NCBI GenBank assembly: GCA_032059445.1
Contig: DAMCAP010000007.1
Coordinates: 1-64,000, forward strand
Reading direction: 5' to 3'
DNA from: DAMCAP01 sp032059445
Lineage (GTDB): Bacteria; Bacillota; Clostridia; Oscillospirales; Ruminococcaceae
Length of the DNA stretch: 64,000 nucleotides
Shown here: in pieces, positions 45,169 to 53,095 of the stretch
Numbering within the stretch: position 1 is the stretch's first letter
Layout: every line of letters starts with the position of its first letter
Notes under the pieces: model-generated
What the model saw: the letters and a program-made list of their open reading frames with translations, nothing else
The model's database searches: none
What the model was told of the DNA's origin: nothing
Translations under genes and position numbers: made by a program

Positions 45169-46179
45169 ATGACCAATGTAAGACTCGGCCGTACTGATAT
45201 TGTAGTAGAAAAAAACGCCTTTGGCGCGCTTCCCGTGCAAAGAGTGGCTATCCCCGAAGCGGTAAAAATCCTGCGCAAAGCCTATGACAATGGTATTAAG
45301 TTCTTTGATACCGCAAGAGGCTATACCGACAGTGAAGAAAAGCTAGGGCTTGCTCTGGCAGATGTCAGAGACCAGATCATCCTCGCCACCAAGACCCCCA
45401 GCAAAACTTCAGAAGGCTTCTGGGCAGATCTAGAAACCTCTCTAAAACTACTTAAAACCGACTACATCGATATTTATCAGTTCCATAATCCTAGCTTTTG
45501 TCCCCTACCAGGCGATGGGACAGGTCTTTATGAAGCTATGCTTGAAGCCAAAGCCCAAGGCAAAATCCGTTTCATCGGTATCACCAATCACCGGCTTGCT
45601 GTCGCTAGGCAGGCGATTGAGAGCGGTCTTTACGATACCTTGCAGTTTCCCTTTAGCTACCTGGCTAGCGAGCTGGAGCTGGAGCTGGTAAAGAACTGCA
45701 AGGAACGTGATATCGGCTTTATTGCTATGAAAGCCCTGTCGGGCGGTCTGATCCAAGATTCGAGGGCGGCTTATGCCTTTATGGCGAAATTTGATAATGT
45801 ACTGCCCATCTGGGGCGTACAGCGTGAGCACGAGCTCGATGAATTTATCAACTATATAGATCATCCCCCAGTGATGACTGAGGAGCTCCAGGCTATTATC
45901 GACAAAGATGTATCTGAGCTGACAGGCTCCTTCTGCCGTGGCTGCGGCTATTGCATGCCTTGCCCGGTAGATATCGAGATCTCACTTGCCGCCAGAATGT
46001 CGCTAATGCTGCGTCGCGCCCCTGTCAAGAGCTTTACTACCCCAAAGATCCAAGAAAATATGAAGAAGATTGAAGATTGCCTCCACTGCAACCAGTGTAA
46101 AGCAAAATGCCCCTACGGTCTTGACATCCCTACATTGCTGGCCGATAACTATGAAGACTTCAAAACGTTTATACAATAA
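45169..46179 (+). CDS. Aldo/keto reductase with C-terminal 4Fe-4S ferredoxin-like domain
   Basis: 336 residues. Residues 1-240 form the AKR barrel: GIKFFDTARGYTDSEEKLG with the catalytic Tyr/Asp region, ILATKTPSKT, IDIYQFHNPS, IRFIGITNH. Residues ~255-320 carry two cysteine clusters CRGCGYCMPCP and CLHCNQCKAKCP, suited to one or two 4Fe-4S clusters. Such fused enzymes are common in anaerobes and may couple ferredoxin to carbonyl or diol chemistry; the substrate is unknown. Single gene. Confidence 0.9.
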   Translation: MTNVRLGRTDIVVEKNAFGALPVQRVAIPEAVKILRKAYDNGIKFFDTARGYTDSEEKLGLALADVRDQIILATKTPSKTSEGFWADLETSLKLLKTDYIDIYQFHNPSFCPLPGDGTGLYEAMLEAKAQGKIRFIGITNHRLAVARQAIESGLYDTLQFPFSYLASELELELVKNCKERDIGFIAMKALSGGLIQDSRAAYAFMAKFDNVLPIWGVQREHELDEFINYIDHPPVMTEELQAIIDKDVSELTGSFCRGCGYCMPCPVDIEISLAARMSLMLRRAPVKSFTTPKIQENMKKIEDCLHCNQCKAKCPYGLDIPTLLADNYEDFKTFIQ

Positions 46180-46227
46180 TCACAAGTTGTAAACATTTTG
46201 CTTATTCAAAACTACCGAAACCTGTGG

Positions 46228-46233
46228 TATAAT
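46228..46233 (+). promoter_or_regulatory. Extended -10 promoter of the chorismate mutase gene
   Basis: TGG-TATAAT (perfect -10 with TGn extension) about 210 nt upstream of the start codon; no good -35. The 200-nt leader shows no T-box or other motif I recognise. Confidence 0.4.
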
Positions 46234-46445
46234 ATACGCAAGCATTTCTCATGCCAAGTTTTTTGCGTCCGCTCTACCAAGTGGATAGCACCAACATGTT
46301 TCGCACTTTATTACCGCAGCACTGCACACACCGGGAAGCCCAGACGGCACATACATCAAGGCAGATTTACACAACGTTACAATCTTTATGACTTACCGCC
46401 ACACAGCTTCCGGAATTATATTTTAAGGAATGGGGTTACTTTATT

Positions 46446-46964
46446 ATGCAATTACAGGAACTACGAAAAGAAATTGACAGGATCGATTCAGAGCTCCTTG
46501 AGCTGATTCAAAGAAGAATGCATATCGTCGGAGAGGTGGCTGAGTATAAACGAGCCAATCAACTGCCTGTGTTTGCTCCCGAGCGTGAGAACGAAGTCCT
46601 CAATCGACTAGCCGAAAAAGTAGCCGACCCTAATCATATCTCCGGTATCAAGCTCCTGTATGGCATCATCATGGATCTAAATAAGCTCAATGAGTATCGT
46701 GTCGTCCCCAAAAGCCTTGATGTACCCACAGGTTTAGGCGGCGCATCGGTAAGAGCCATCATTTCCAACATGCCCGGCACACTATGCCGCTATATCTCTC
46801 CTTTGGCAGCTGCCGATGTCAGTGTCGTCGATATCCGTTACACCGCCCTCCCCGGTGGCAAGATGATGGTAGACTTAGAGCTAGTAGGCGACACCTCCAA
46901 CCCCAATTTTGCAGCAGCCCTGTCTGTGCTGGCAGATACTTCGGAGAAATTTACTCTAGTCTAA
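46446..46964 (+). CDS. Chorismate mutase (AroQ) fused to an ACT domain
   Basis: 172 residues. Residues 1-85 are an AroQ-type helical chorismate mutase (LRKEIDRIDSELLELIQRRMHIVGEVAEYKR). Residues ~98-172 are an ACT-like domain (VRAIISNMPGTLCRYISPLAAADVSVVDIRYT). It resembles a P-protein that lacks the central prephenate dehydratase domain, so it probably makes prephenate under amino-acid feedback (Phe or Tyr). Monocistronic. RBS AAGGAATGGGG is weak-to-moderate. Confidence 0.86.
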   Translation: MQLQELRKEIDRIDSELLELIQRRMHIVGEVAEYKRANQLPVFAPERENEVLNRLAEKVADPNHISGIKLLYGIIMDLNKLNEYRVVPKSLDVPTGLGGASVRAIISNMPGTLCRYISPLAAADVSVVDIRYTALPGGKMMVDLELVGDTSNPNFAAALSVLADTSEKFTLV

Positions 46965-47119
46965 ATGCAAACGGGATTCCCTGTATAGGCGCCCCAAATA
47001 TAACCAATGCTAAATATACCCTTATAATAAGGCTACCGCCTAAGCAATTCATACAGGAATCCGCTTCCTTCTTTGAGCTGCTCTGACGGTAGCCTTAAAT
47101 CTGTCACACACCGATTTAT

Positions 47120-47175
47120 CTATAGATAGTTTCACTAATCACTCATAATTCACTATAGATAGTTTCACTAATCAC
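47120..47175. repeat. Two exact copies of a 23-bp direct repeat
   Basis: Copies at 47120-47142 and 47153-47175 (each begins CTATAGATAGTTTCACTAAT), 33-bp period. No further copy seen in the window. Confidence 0.8.
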
Positions 47176-47297
47176 CAAAGAAATCCACAATATTATATAA
47201 CATTGCACTACTAAGCCCTACAACTTCAACAAGAAATTTAGTTTCGAGTTATTTTCGTGCAAAAGCTCTTTCATTCTGCCGAAATTTGTTGTACAGT

Positions 47298-47318
47298 AAG
47301 CATGAGCCATGCTTTTTT
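47298..47318 (+). terminator. T-tailed hairpin upstream of the ytvI-like gene
   Basis: AAGCATG-AGC-CATGCTT followed by TTTT. It lies 330 nt past the chorismate mutase stop and 96 nt before the next start codon, so it is either a late terminator or a leader attenuator. Confidence 0.5.
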
Positions 47319-47413
47319 ACAAGTCAAAAGTCATACACTCCCTTGGCCATCTTGCAATTTAGGCTGCAATTTTTTATGATAAAGAGCTGGTTAAGCCCAA
47401 ATTAGGAGGAAAA

Positions 47414-48481
47414 ATGCTGGAAAAAAGAAAAACGCTGATAATTAACGCACTATACTATTTTATTTTGGCAGCAGGCGTCATCATGGTTATCAAATACGGC
47501 ATATTTTTAATGCTGCCCTTTATCATTGCCCTAAGCATATCCTTTTTACTCAAACCTGTTATCAACTTTATCTCCAAATACACCAAGGTCTCCCGCAAAA
47601 CAGCAGCTCTACTATCGGTACTGCTATTTTACTCAACGATTGGAGTGCTCATCGCCTTAGTCCTACTTAAGATTTTTTCGATATTTCGCTCCTTGGTATA
47701 CTTCATGCCCGATATCTACAACCAAAGCATCGAGCCGGCTATCGTTGCTGGTTTTGCGCAGCTTGACCAGTTGCTAAGCCTACTCCCCGTCACTGGGCAA
47801 GACGGACCTGATCTCGCCCTCAAACTCACAGAGTCCTTAGGTGGGATGATCTCTTCTATCTCTTCGAGTGCCCTTGCGACTCTCTCTTCTTGGGCGGCAT
47901 CGGTACCTCAGTTTGCGGCAGGCGTGCTGTTTACGGTAATCTCTACCTTCTTTATCGCTACAGATTACCCTGCAATCACAGCGTTTATTTTAAAGCAGCT
48001 GCCACCTAAGGCAAAGACTCTTGTCTACGAAATTAAAGACTACACCTTTGGTACATTGCTCAATTATATCAAGTCTTATTTGATGATCATAACCATTACA
48101 TTTTCGGAGCTTTCCATCGGTCTTACGGTGATCGGAGTGGAAAACGCCATTACCGTTGCTCTGATAATTGCGATTTTTGACGTCTTGCCTGTCCTCGGCA
48201 CCGGCGGAATCATGGTCCCATGGGCGATAATCGAAGCAGTCAAGGGTAACTATCGCTTGGCCGTGGCATTGCTGCTCATCTATGTGGTAGTCACAGTGAT
48301 CCGAAACTTCATAGAGCCTAAGATCATCGGCGAGCAGGTAGGTCTGCACCCAATTGCCACTTTGATGAGTATCTTTGTGGGGATAAAGCTTCTTGGTCCT
48401 TTAGGAATATTTATACTCCCCATCACTGTGGTCATTATTAAAAAGCTCAACGATACCGGTAGAATCCATATATTTAAGTAA
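47414..48481 (+). CDS. ytvI: AI-2E-type permease, sporulation integral membrane protein YtvI-like
   Basis: 355 residues with about 8 membrane segments. The AI-2E transporter family pattern is clear: FIIALSISFLLKPVINFISK, then the conserved C-terminal block VPWAIIEAVKGNYRLAVALLLIYVVVTVIRNFIEPKIIGEQVGLHPIATLMSIFVG. The last segment matches YtvI of sporulating Firmicutes. Function in sporulation is not known in detail; the symbol is tentative. RBS AGGAGG before ATG 47414. Confidence 0.82.
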   Translation: MLEKRKTLIINALYYFILAAGVIMVIKYGIFLMLPFIIALSISFLLKPVINFISKYTKVSRKTAALLSVLLFYSTIGVLIALVLLKIFSIFRSLVYFMPDIYNQSIEPAIVAGFAQLDQLLSLLPVTGQDGPDLALKLTESLGGMISSISSSALATLSSWAASVPQFAAGVLFTVISTFFIATDYPAITAFILKQLPPKAKTLVYEIKDYTFGTLLNYIKSYLMIITITFSELSIGLTVIGVENAITVALIIAIFDVLPVLGTGGIMVPWAIIEAVKGNYRLAVALLLIYVVVTVIRNFIEPKIIGEQVGLHPIATLMSIFVGIKLLGPLGIFILPITVVIIKKLNDTGRIHIFK

Positions 48482-48516
48482 AATACAAACACAAATGATA
48501 AAAGTGAGGACCCATC

Positions 48517-50121
48517 ATGAAGTTTACTGATATCCTGCAGTTAATCGGCGGACTTTCCCTATTTTTATATGGTATGAAAATGATGAGCGAAGGCTTGGAG
48601 GCCACCTCGGGCAACAAGCTTAAGCAACTGCTGGAGAAGCTCACCACCAACCCGATCCTAGGTGTACTGGTAGGTGCTGGTATCACCACTGTTATGGTGG
48701 TCGGCTTCGTTAACTCAGGCATCATGCAGCTGGCCCAAGCAGTGTGGGTGATTATGGGTGCCAATATCGGTACCACCATTACCGGGCAGCTAATTGCGCT
48801 TGATATCGGTGTAATCGCGCCGATTTTTGCGCTGGTAGGTGTAGTGCTCTGTGTCTTTGTCAAGAGTAAGAAGCTAAACCATATCGGTGAGATTATCGCC
48901 GGTCTCGGTGTACTGTTTATCGGAATGGGACTGATGGGCGATGCAATGAATCCTTTGCGTAGCTACCCGCCTTTTATCAATCTGATGACCCGCTTTAGCA
49001 ACCCTCTCATCGGTATCCTCGCAGGTATGCTTTTTACTGCAGTGATCCAGTCCTCCTCAGCATCGATCGGTATCTTGCAGACGCTAGCCAATGCCGGATT
49101 GATCCCTCTGTCTAGCTCTGTCTTTGTATTGTTTGGTCAAAATATCGGTACCTGCATCACCGCAGTACTGGCTGCTATTGGCACCAACCGCAATGCCAAG
49201 CGTACCACCATCATCCATCTACTGTTTAACGTAATCGGTACTTTTATCTTCGTAGCCATCTGCTTGTTAACACCTTTTACCAACCTAGTAGCAAGCTTCA
49301 CACCGACCAATCCTTCCGCACAGATCGCCAATATGCACACCATCTTCAACATCGTTACTACCCTGCTCCTACTGCCCTTCGGCTATAAGCTTGCTGAGAT
49401 ATCTCGTAAGCTTCTACCTGATACGGAAGAAGAAGTCGGTGAAATGCGCCTGAAGTTTATCGATCAACGTTTCCTCTTAAAGGAGCACAGCATCGGTTCA
49501 TCGGCAATCGCCATCACGCAGATCCAGCAAGAGTTGGCTCGTATGTATGCTATGGCGAGAGAAAACGTGATCCTGAGCTTTGAAGCTGTAGAGAAGCCCA
49601 CTGATTTTTCTCTTGAAAAGATCGAAGAAACAGAAGAATATATTGATTATCTCAACAATGAAATATCAAAGTACATCTCTCATGTGGTGGCCTTTGACAT
49701 GCCTGCCAAAGACGGCGAAATCGTCAGCTCTCTCTTCCGTATAACCGGAAACATCGAGCGTATCGGTGACCATGCCATGAATATTGCCGGCTACGCTAAG
49801 ATGTTTGCCGACAAGGGGCTTAGCTTCTCCCAATATGCTCAGGATGAGGTCGAGGCCATGAAAGCCGTCAGTCTAGACGCCCTGGATATCATCTACCACA
49901 ACAATTTCACCGAAACACAGGCTGCGCTGGCTGCCATCGAAATCGCCGAAGCCAAGATCGATGAAATGAACTATACCTACCGACAAAACCAGCTTGAGCG
50001 CTTAAAGATGGGGGCATGTACCTCAGAAGCTTGTGTAATCTACTCCGAAATGCTCACCGACTTTGAGCGAATCGGCGATCATATGCTCAACATCGCTCAG
50101 GAATACGCGAAGATCGAGTAA
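48517..50121 (+). CDS. Na/Pi cotransporter family protein with C-terminal PhoU-like domain
   Basis: 534 residues. The N-terminal ~310 residues form two inverted QSSS-type repeats (TTVMVVGFVNSGIMQLAQA and VIQSSSASIGILQTLA) with GANIGTTITGQ / GQNIGTCITAVL motifs. The C-terminal ~200 residues are a helical PhoU-like domain with two E-R-I-G-D-H motifs. Likely sodium-dependent phosphate import with regulatory PhoU tail. It starts 35 bp after ytvI and is followed by a strong terminator. Confidence 0.92.
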   Translation: MKFTDILQLIGGLSLFLYGMKMMSEGLEATSGNKLKQLLEKLTTNPILGVLVGAGITTVMVVGFVNSGIMQLAQAVWVIMGANIGTTITGQLIALDIGVIAPIFALVGVVLCVFVKSKKLNHIGEIIAGLGVLFIGMGLMGDAMNPLRSYPPFINLMTRFSNPLIGILAGMLFTAVIQSSSASIGILQTLANAGLIPLSSSVFVLFGQNIGTCITAVLAAIGTNRNAKRTTIIHLLFNVIGTFIFVAICLLTPFTNLVASFTPTNPSAQIANMHTIFNIVTTLLLLPFGYKLAEISRKLLPDTEEEVGEMRLKFIDQRFLLKEHSIGSSAIAITQIQQELARMYAMARENVILSFEAVEKPTDFSLEKIEETEEYIDYLNNEISKYISHVVAFDMPAKDGEIVSSLFRITGNIERIGDHAMNIAGYAKMFADKGLSFSQYAQDEVEAMKAVSLDALDIIYHNNFTETQAALAAIEIAEAKIDEMNYTYRQNQLERLKMGACTSEACVIYSEMLTDFERIGDHMLNIAQEYAKIE

Positions 50122-50137
50122 TAAGCGTATTAATCAA

Positions 50138-50170
50138 AATCAGGGGGACAAAAGTCCCCCTGATTTTTTT
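50138..50170 (+). terminator. Terminator of the Na/Pi cotransporter gene
   Basis: AATCAGGGGGAC / GTCCCCCTGATT with a 4-nt loop and a run of seven T. Confidence 0.9.
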
Positions 50171-50402
50171 GCTCTTTAAATCCAATATGATACTCCAAAC
50201 CCTCCACGATAAACCAAAGTGAATCCATCACAAAAGCTCTTATACTATCAGATTACAGCAGAAATGATTTATTTGGGCAAACTCTATATCAGGTAGTCGG
50301 ATTGCAGCTATTTTAACAATATTGATCATTTCAATTTGACTACTTGCACAAATTATTGTGTCGGGTTATAATATAAACCAACACAATGAAAGAGGACTAA
50401 GG

Positions 50403-51029
50403 ATGGACGTATTAACTGTATTTGAGTACATAGGCGTGTTTGCTTTCGCAATGTCAGGCGCGCTAACAGCTATTGATAAAAAAATGGATATCTTCGGCAT
50501 ATATGTCCTATCATTCATGACCGCTATGGGGGGTGGCGTAGTTCGAGATGTCGTAATGAATGTAGGTGTCCCAATATTTTTCTCAAGCTATACGGCCATC
50601 TGGATCATCATGGCGACGTCTACTATGGTTATTTTGCTTGGTGGTGCATTAAAATGGAGCAACGTAATCTATTTATGCGATGCGATTGGCCTAGGAGTTT
50701 TTGTGGCAGATTCGGGCAGTAAGGCAATCCTTTTGGGGTACAATCTACCTCAGTTCTTGTTTGTAAGTGTAATAGCAGGTGTAGGTGGCGGGGTGCTCAG
50801 AGATATGATGTGCCAAAGGGTGCCTATAATATTCCGTAAAGAGGTCTATGCCACGGCTGGAGTTGCGGGTGCTCTTACAATGTGGTATACATGGCAGTAC
50901 ATAAGCTTGGTAGGGGCTCGCTATTTAGTAGTTTCTGTGATCATACTCATAAGAATGTTGAGCTTACTATACAAAATGCAGCTACCAAAGGTAACAAAGA
51001 GGATTACGACAAGTTACATGAATAAGTGA
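50403..51029 (+). CDS. TRIC-family (UPF0126) cation channel protein
   Basis: 208 residues with about seven membrane segments in two homologous halves, each with a conserved glycine motif (AMGGGVVRDVVM and GVGGGVLRDMMCQRVPIIFRKEVYA). These are hallmarks of bacterial homologues of trimeric intracellular cation channels. ATG 50403 with GAGGAC upstream is chosen over an in-frame codon at 50358. Convergent to the ABC operon with only ~30 bp between. Confidence 0.88.
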   Translation: MDVLTVFEYIGVFAFAMSGALTAIDKKMDIFGIYVLSFMTAMGGGVVRDVVMNVGVPIFFSSYTAIWIIMATSTMVILLGGALKWSNVIYLCDAIGLGVFVADSGSKAILLGYNLPQFLFVSVIAGVGGGVLRDMMCQRVPIIFRKEVYATAGVAGALTMWYTWQYISLVGARYLVVSVIILIRMLSLLYKMQLPKVTKRITTSYMNK

Positions 51030-51060
51030 GTAACATACTTTTGTGCTTTCTACTGACTAA

Positions 51061-51684
51061 TTATAGATCTTTTTTTGCAAAGATTCCGCAGGTAATCCAG
51101 TATGATGCACCAAACACTCCAATGCAGATCAAAGGAGAAGCCATCGCCAGCGCTTTTATCATATCAGGTGAGGGAGGAGCAATGTCTAGCTTTTGCAGCA
51201 GAAACAACGCCATAGTGGGCAGAAATGCAATACCAAAAAGCATAATGCGGCTTCTTTCTACTCCATATCGATAAACCAAAGGCAACAATACACTCACCAA
51301 CACCAAAGCTGAAAGAGAAGCACCTATAGCCGTAAGCAGCAGTTCAGAGAGGAGCAACTCGGGCACCAAGAAGCTAGCTATCACCCCTACTACAGTAGAC
51401 ACACCTAAGCCCATGACAAGCAGTAGAAGGATCAGTAGATATTTCCCCCCTATGATCTCCCGGCGGCTATAGGGCATCGCCAATACCAGCCTGTGCCAAT
51501 GAGAGTACTCATCATAGGATAATGTGGTGATCACAGTCATCATACAAAACATCGGTATCATACCGGTAAGGAAAAACACACTCTGCTGCGCAAGACCCAT
51601 AATGCTAAAGAATAATAGCATGATCCCAAGAGTCTTCCCATAGCGCGTCAGTGTATAAAAATCCTTTAGTATCAACCCTAGCAT
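51061..51684 (-). CDS. ABC-2 type transporter permease
   Basis: 207 residues with six hydrophobic segments, ABC-2 type permease (MLGLILKDFYTLTRYGKTLGIMLLFFSIMG; YDEYSHWHRLVLAMPYSRREIIGGKYL is a common feature). It forms an exporter with the preceding ATPase, whose gene overlaps it by 7 bp. Substrate unknown; YtrA-type operons often respond to cell-wall antibiotics. Confidence 0.82.
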   Translation of the reverse strand: MLGLILKDFYTLTRYGKTLGIMLLFFSIMGLAQQSVFFLTGMIPMFCMMTVITTLSYDEYSHWHRLVLAMPYSRREIIGGKYLLILLLLVMGLGVSTVVGVIASFLVPELLLSELLLTAIGASLSALVLVSVLLPLVYRYGVERSRIMLFGIAFLPTMALFLLQKLDIAPPSPDMIKALAMASPLICIGVFGASYWITCGIFAKKDL

Positions 51685-52541
51685 ATCTGTTCCCCCTTAA
51701 TAACTAGCATCATAATTTCTTCTAGGCTAGCTTTATCAAGCGTCAAGCCCTCCAAGCTGCTGCTAGGCAGCTCCTTGGTATTTACCAGTGCTTCGCAGCC
51801 AAACCCATGCTGCCGTATACCCAGCACAGCAGATCTCGTTAGGCCATCGATCTGCTGCCTACTGCCCTTTGCTATGCGGTAATCATACAGCAGCGTATCT
51901 TTATTTTGGCTAAACACCACTTTGCCCTCATGGATAAAGGTAACATAATCGCAAATTTTCTCAAGATCACCTGTGATATGAGAAGAAAGTAGGATCCCAT
52001 GCTCTTCATCTTGTATGAAGTCAAGCAATACCTCCAGTAGCTCTCCGCGTATAATCGGGTCAAGTCCACTGGTAGCCTCATCGAGGATCAAAAGCTTGGG
52101 ATGATGAGATAATGCAGCAGCAAGTGAGAGCTTCATTTTCATCCCCTTTGAGAAGCCTTTGATGTTTTTCTCTAATGGTAGCTTAAAGCGCTGAATGAGT
52201 GCATAAAACACCTCTTGATCGAAGTTACGATACGCCTTTGATAAGATCTTTGCTACGGCTTTTACATTTAGCGTATCATCAAAATACACCTCATCAAAAG
52301 CCACTCCGATCTCTTGCTTTATTTCCTTATCATAGCGCAGCATATCCTTGCCCAATACCATTACTTCACCTTTGCTGTAGTGAATCTGATTGAGTAGTGC
52401 CTTAATAATGGTGGTCTTGCCTGCGCCATTTTCTCCAATTAACCCCATGATTGAGCCTCTTGGGATCGTAAAGCTGACGTTTTCCAAAGCAAACTGATCG
52501 TACTGCTTAGATAGATTTCTTACTTCAAGTATATTATCCAA
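51678..52541 (-). CDS. ABC transporter ATP-binding protein
   Basis: 287 residues. Walker A GENGAGKTTIIKA, signature FSKGMKMKLSLAAAL, Walker B LLILDEATSGLDP, H-loop LLSSHITGDLEKI. The core ends near 215; the rest is a C-terminal extension usual in antibiotic/bacteriocin exporters. Middle gene of the GntR-ATPase-permease operon; its start is 3 bp after the GntR stop. Confidence 0.93.
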   Translation of the reverse strand: MDNILEVRNLSKQYDQFALENVSFTIPRGSIMGLIGENGAGKTTIIKALLNQIHYSKGEVMVLGKDMLRYDKEIKQEIGVAFDEVYFDDTLNVKAVAKILSKAYRNFDQEVFYALIQRFKLPLEKNIKGFSKGMKMKLSLAAALSHHPKLLILDEATSGLDPIIRGELLEVLLDFIQDEEHGILLSSHITGDLEKICDYVTFIHEGKVVFSQNKDTLLYDYRIAKGSRQQIDGLTRSAVLGIRQHGFGCEALVNTKELPSSSLEGLTLDKASLEEIMMLVIKGEQIC

Positions 52542-52544
52542 TTG

Positions 52545-52919
52545 TTATTCCTCCTTGTATATTAGTTGCAGCATTTCGCCTAGCTCTTTATGAGAGACAC
52601 CACTGCTTTTGGCGGTATCTACCGCCTTCTGGAGATGCTCCTCAATAACTTTTAGCTGCTGCTCTTTTATAAGCTCAATATTACGCGCCGCCACATAAGA
52701 GCCTTTGCCCACTACCGTCTCAATAAACCCCTCACGCTCCAGGTCTTCATAGGCGCGCTTGGTGGTAATCACGCTGATCCTAAGCTCCTTGGCGAGATAC
52801 CGCATCGAAGGCAGTACGTCTCCCTCCGAGAGTTTCCCACCGATGATAAGATTTTTGATCTGGGCTGTGATCTGCTCATAGATGGGCTTATCACTGGAAT
52901 TGCTGATGATAATATCCAC
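52545..52919 (-). CDS. YtrA-subfamily GntR transcriptional regulator
   Basis: 124 residues, the short YtrA layout: winged helix at 1-75 (IYEQITAQIKNLIIGGKLSEGDVLPSMRYLAKEL, ISVITTKRAYEDLEREGFIETVVGKGSYVA) plus a short helical dimerisation tail. It is the first gene of the ABC exporter operon, and a near-perfect operator sits 25 bp upstream in its own promoter, implying autorepression. Confidence 0.93.
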   Translation of the reverse strand: MDIIISNSSDKPIYEQITAQIKNLIIGGKLSEGDVLPSMRYLAKELRISVITTKRAYEDLEREGFIETVVGKGSYVAARNIELIKEQQLKVIEEHLQKAVDTAKSSGVSHKELGEMLQLIYKEE

Positions 52920-52943
52920 CTTACACCTCCTTTGGTATCATAA

Positions 52944-52964
52944 GTGTATATATACTATATACAC
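52944..52964. promoter_or_regulatory. YtrA-type operator
   Basis: Perfect inverted repeat GTGTATATA-TAC-TATATACAC, immediately downstream of the -10 box and between promoter and gene. The GTGTA...TACAC half-sites fit YtrA-type regulators. Confidence 0.7.
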
Positions 52965-52993
52965 ACTATAACGCTATTTTATGCCACTGTCAA
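52965..52993 (-). promoter_or_regulatory. Promoter of the GntR-ABC operon
   Basis: On the minus strand perfect TTGACA (52993-52988), 17 bp, TATAGT (52970-52965), directly abutting the operator. Confidence 0.75.
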
Positions 52994-53036
52994 GGGGGTG
53001 GTGATCATTTCCAATATAATTTTTTTGATAAATAAG

Positions 53037-53071
53037 CAAAACGGCTTTGGTATCGATACCAAAGCCGTTTT
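53037..53071 (-). terminator. Terminator of the minus-strand MacB-type operon
   Basis: Perfect palindrome with arms ACGGCTTTGGTATC / GATACCAAAGCCGT and A/T-rich flanks, 25 bp after the permease stop. Confidence 0.8.
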
Positions 53072-53095
53072 ATAAATAAAACACTCTTGTAAACT

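Larger units (their letters stand above)
46965..47413. other. 449-bp intergenic region with a direct repeat and hairpins
   Basis: Holds a GGCTACCG...CGGTAGCC long-range inverted repeat (47031-47092), a two-copy 23-bp direct repeat (47120-47175) and a T-tailed hairpin (47298-47318). No coding frame with an RBS was seen. Confidence 0.55.

Noticed and set aside
46198..46506. Open frame upstream of and overlapping the chorismate mutase gene
   Set aside because: Overlaps the promoter and the true gene in another frame, no RBS, no similarity.
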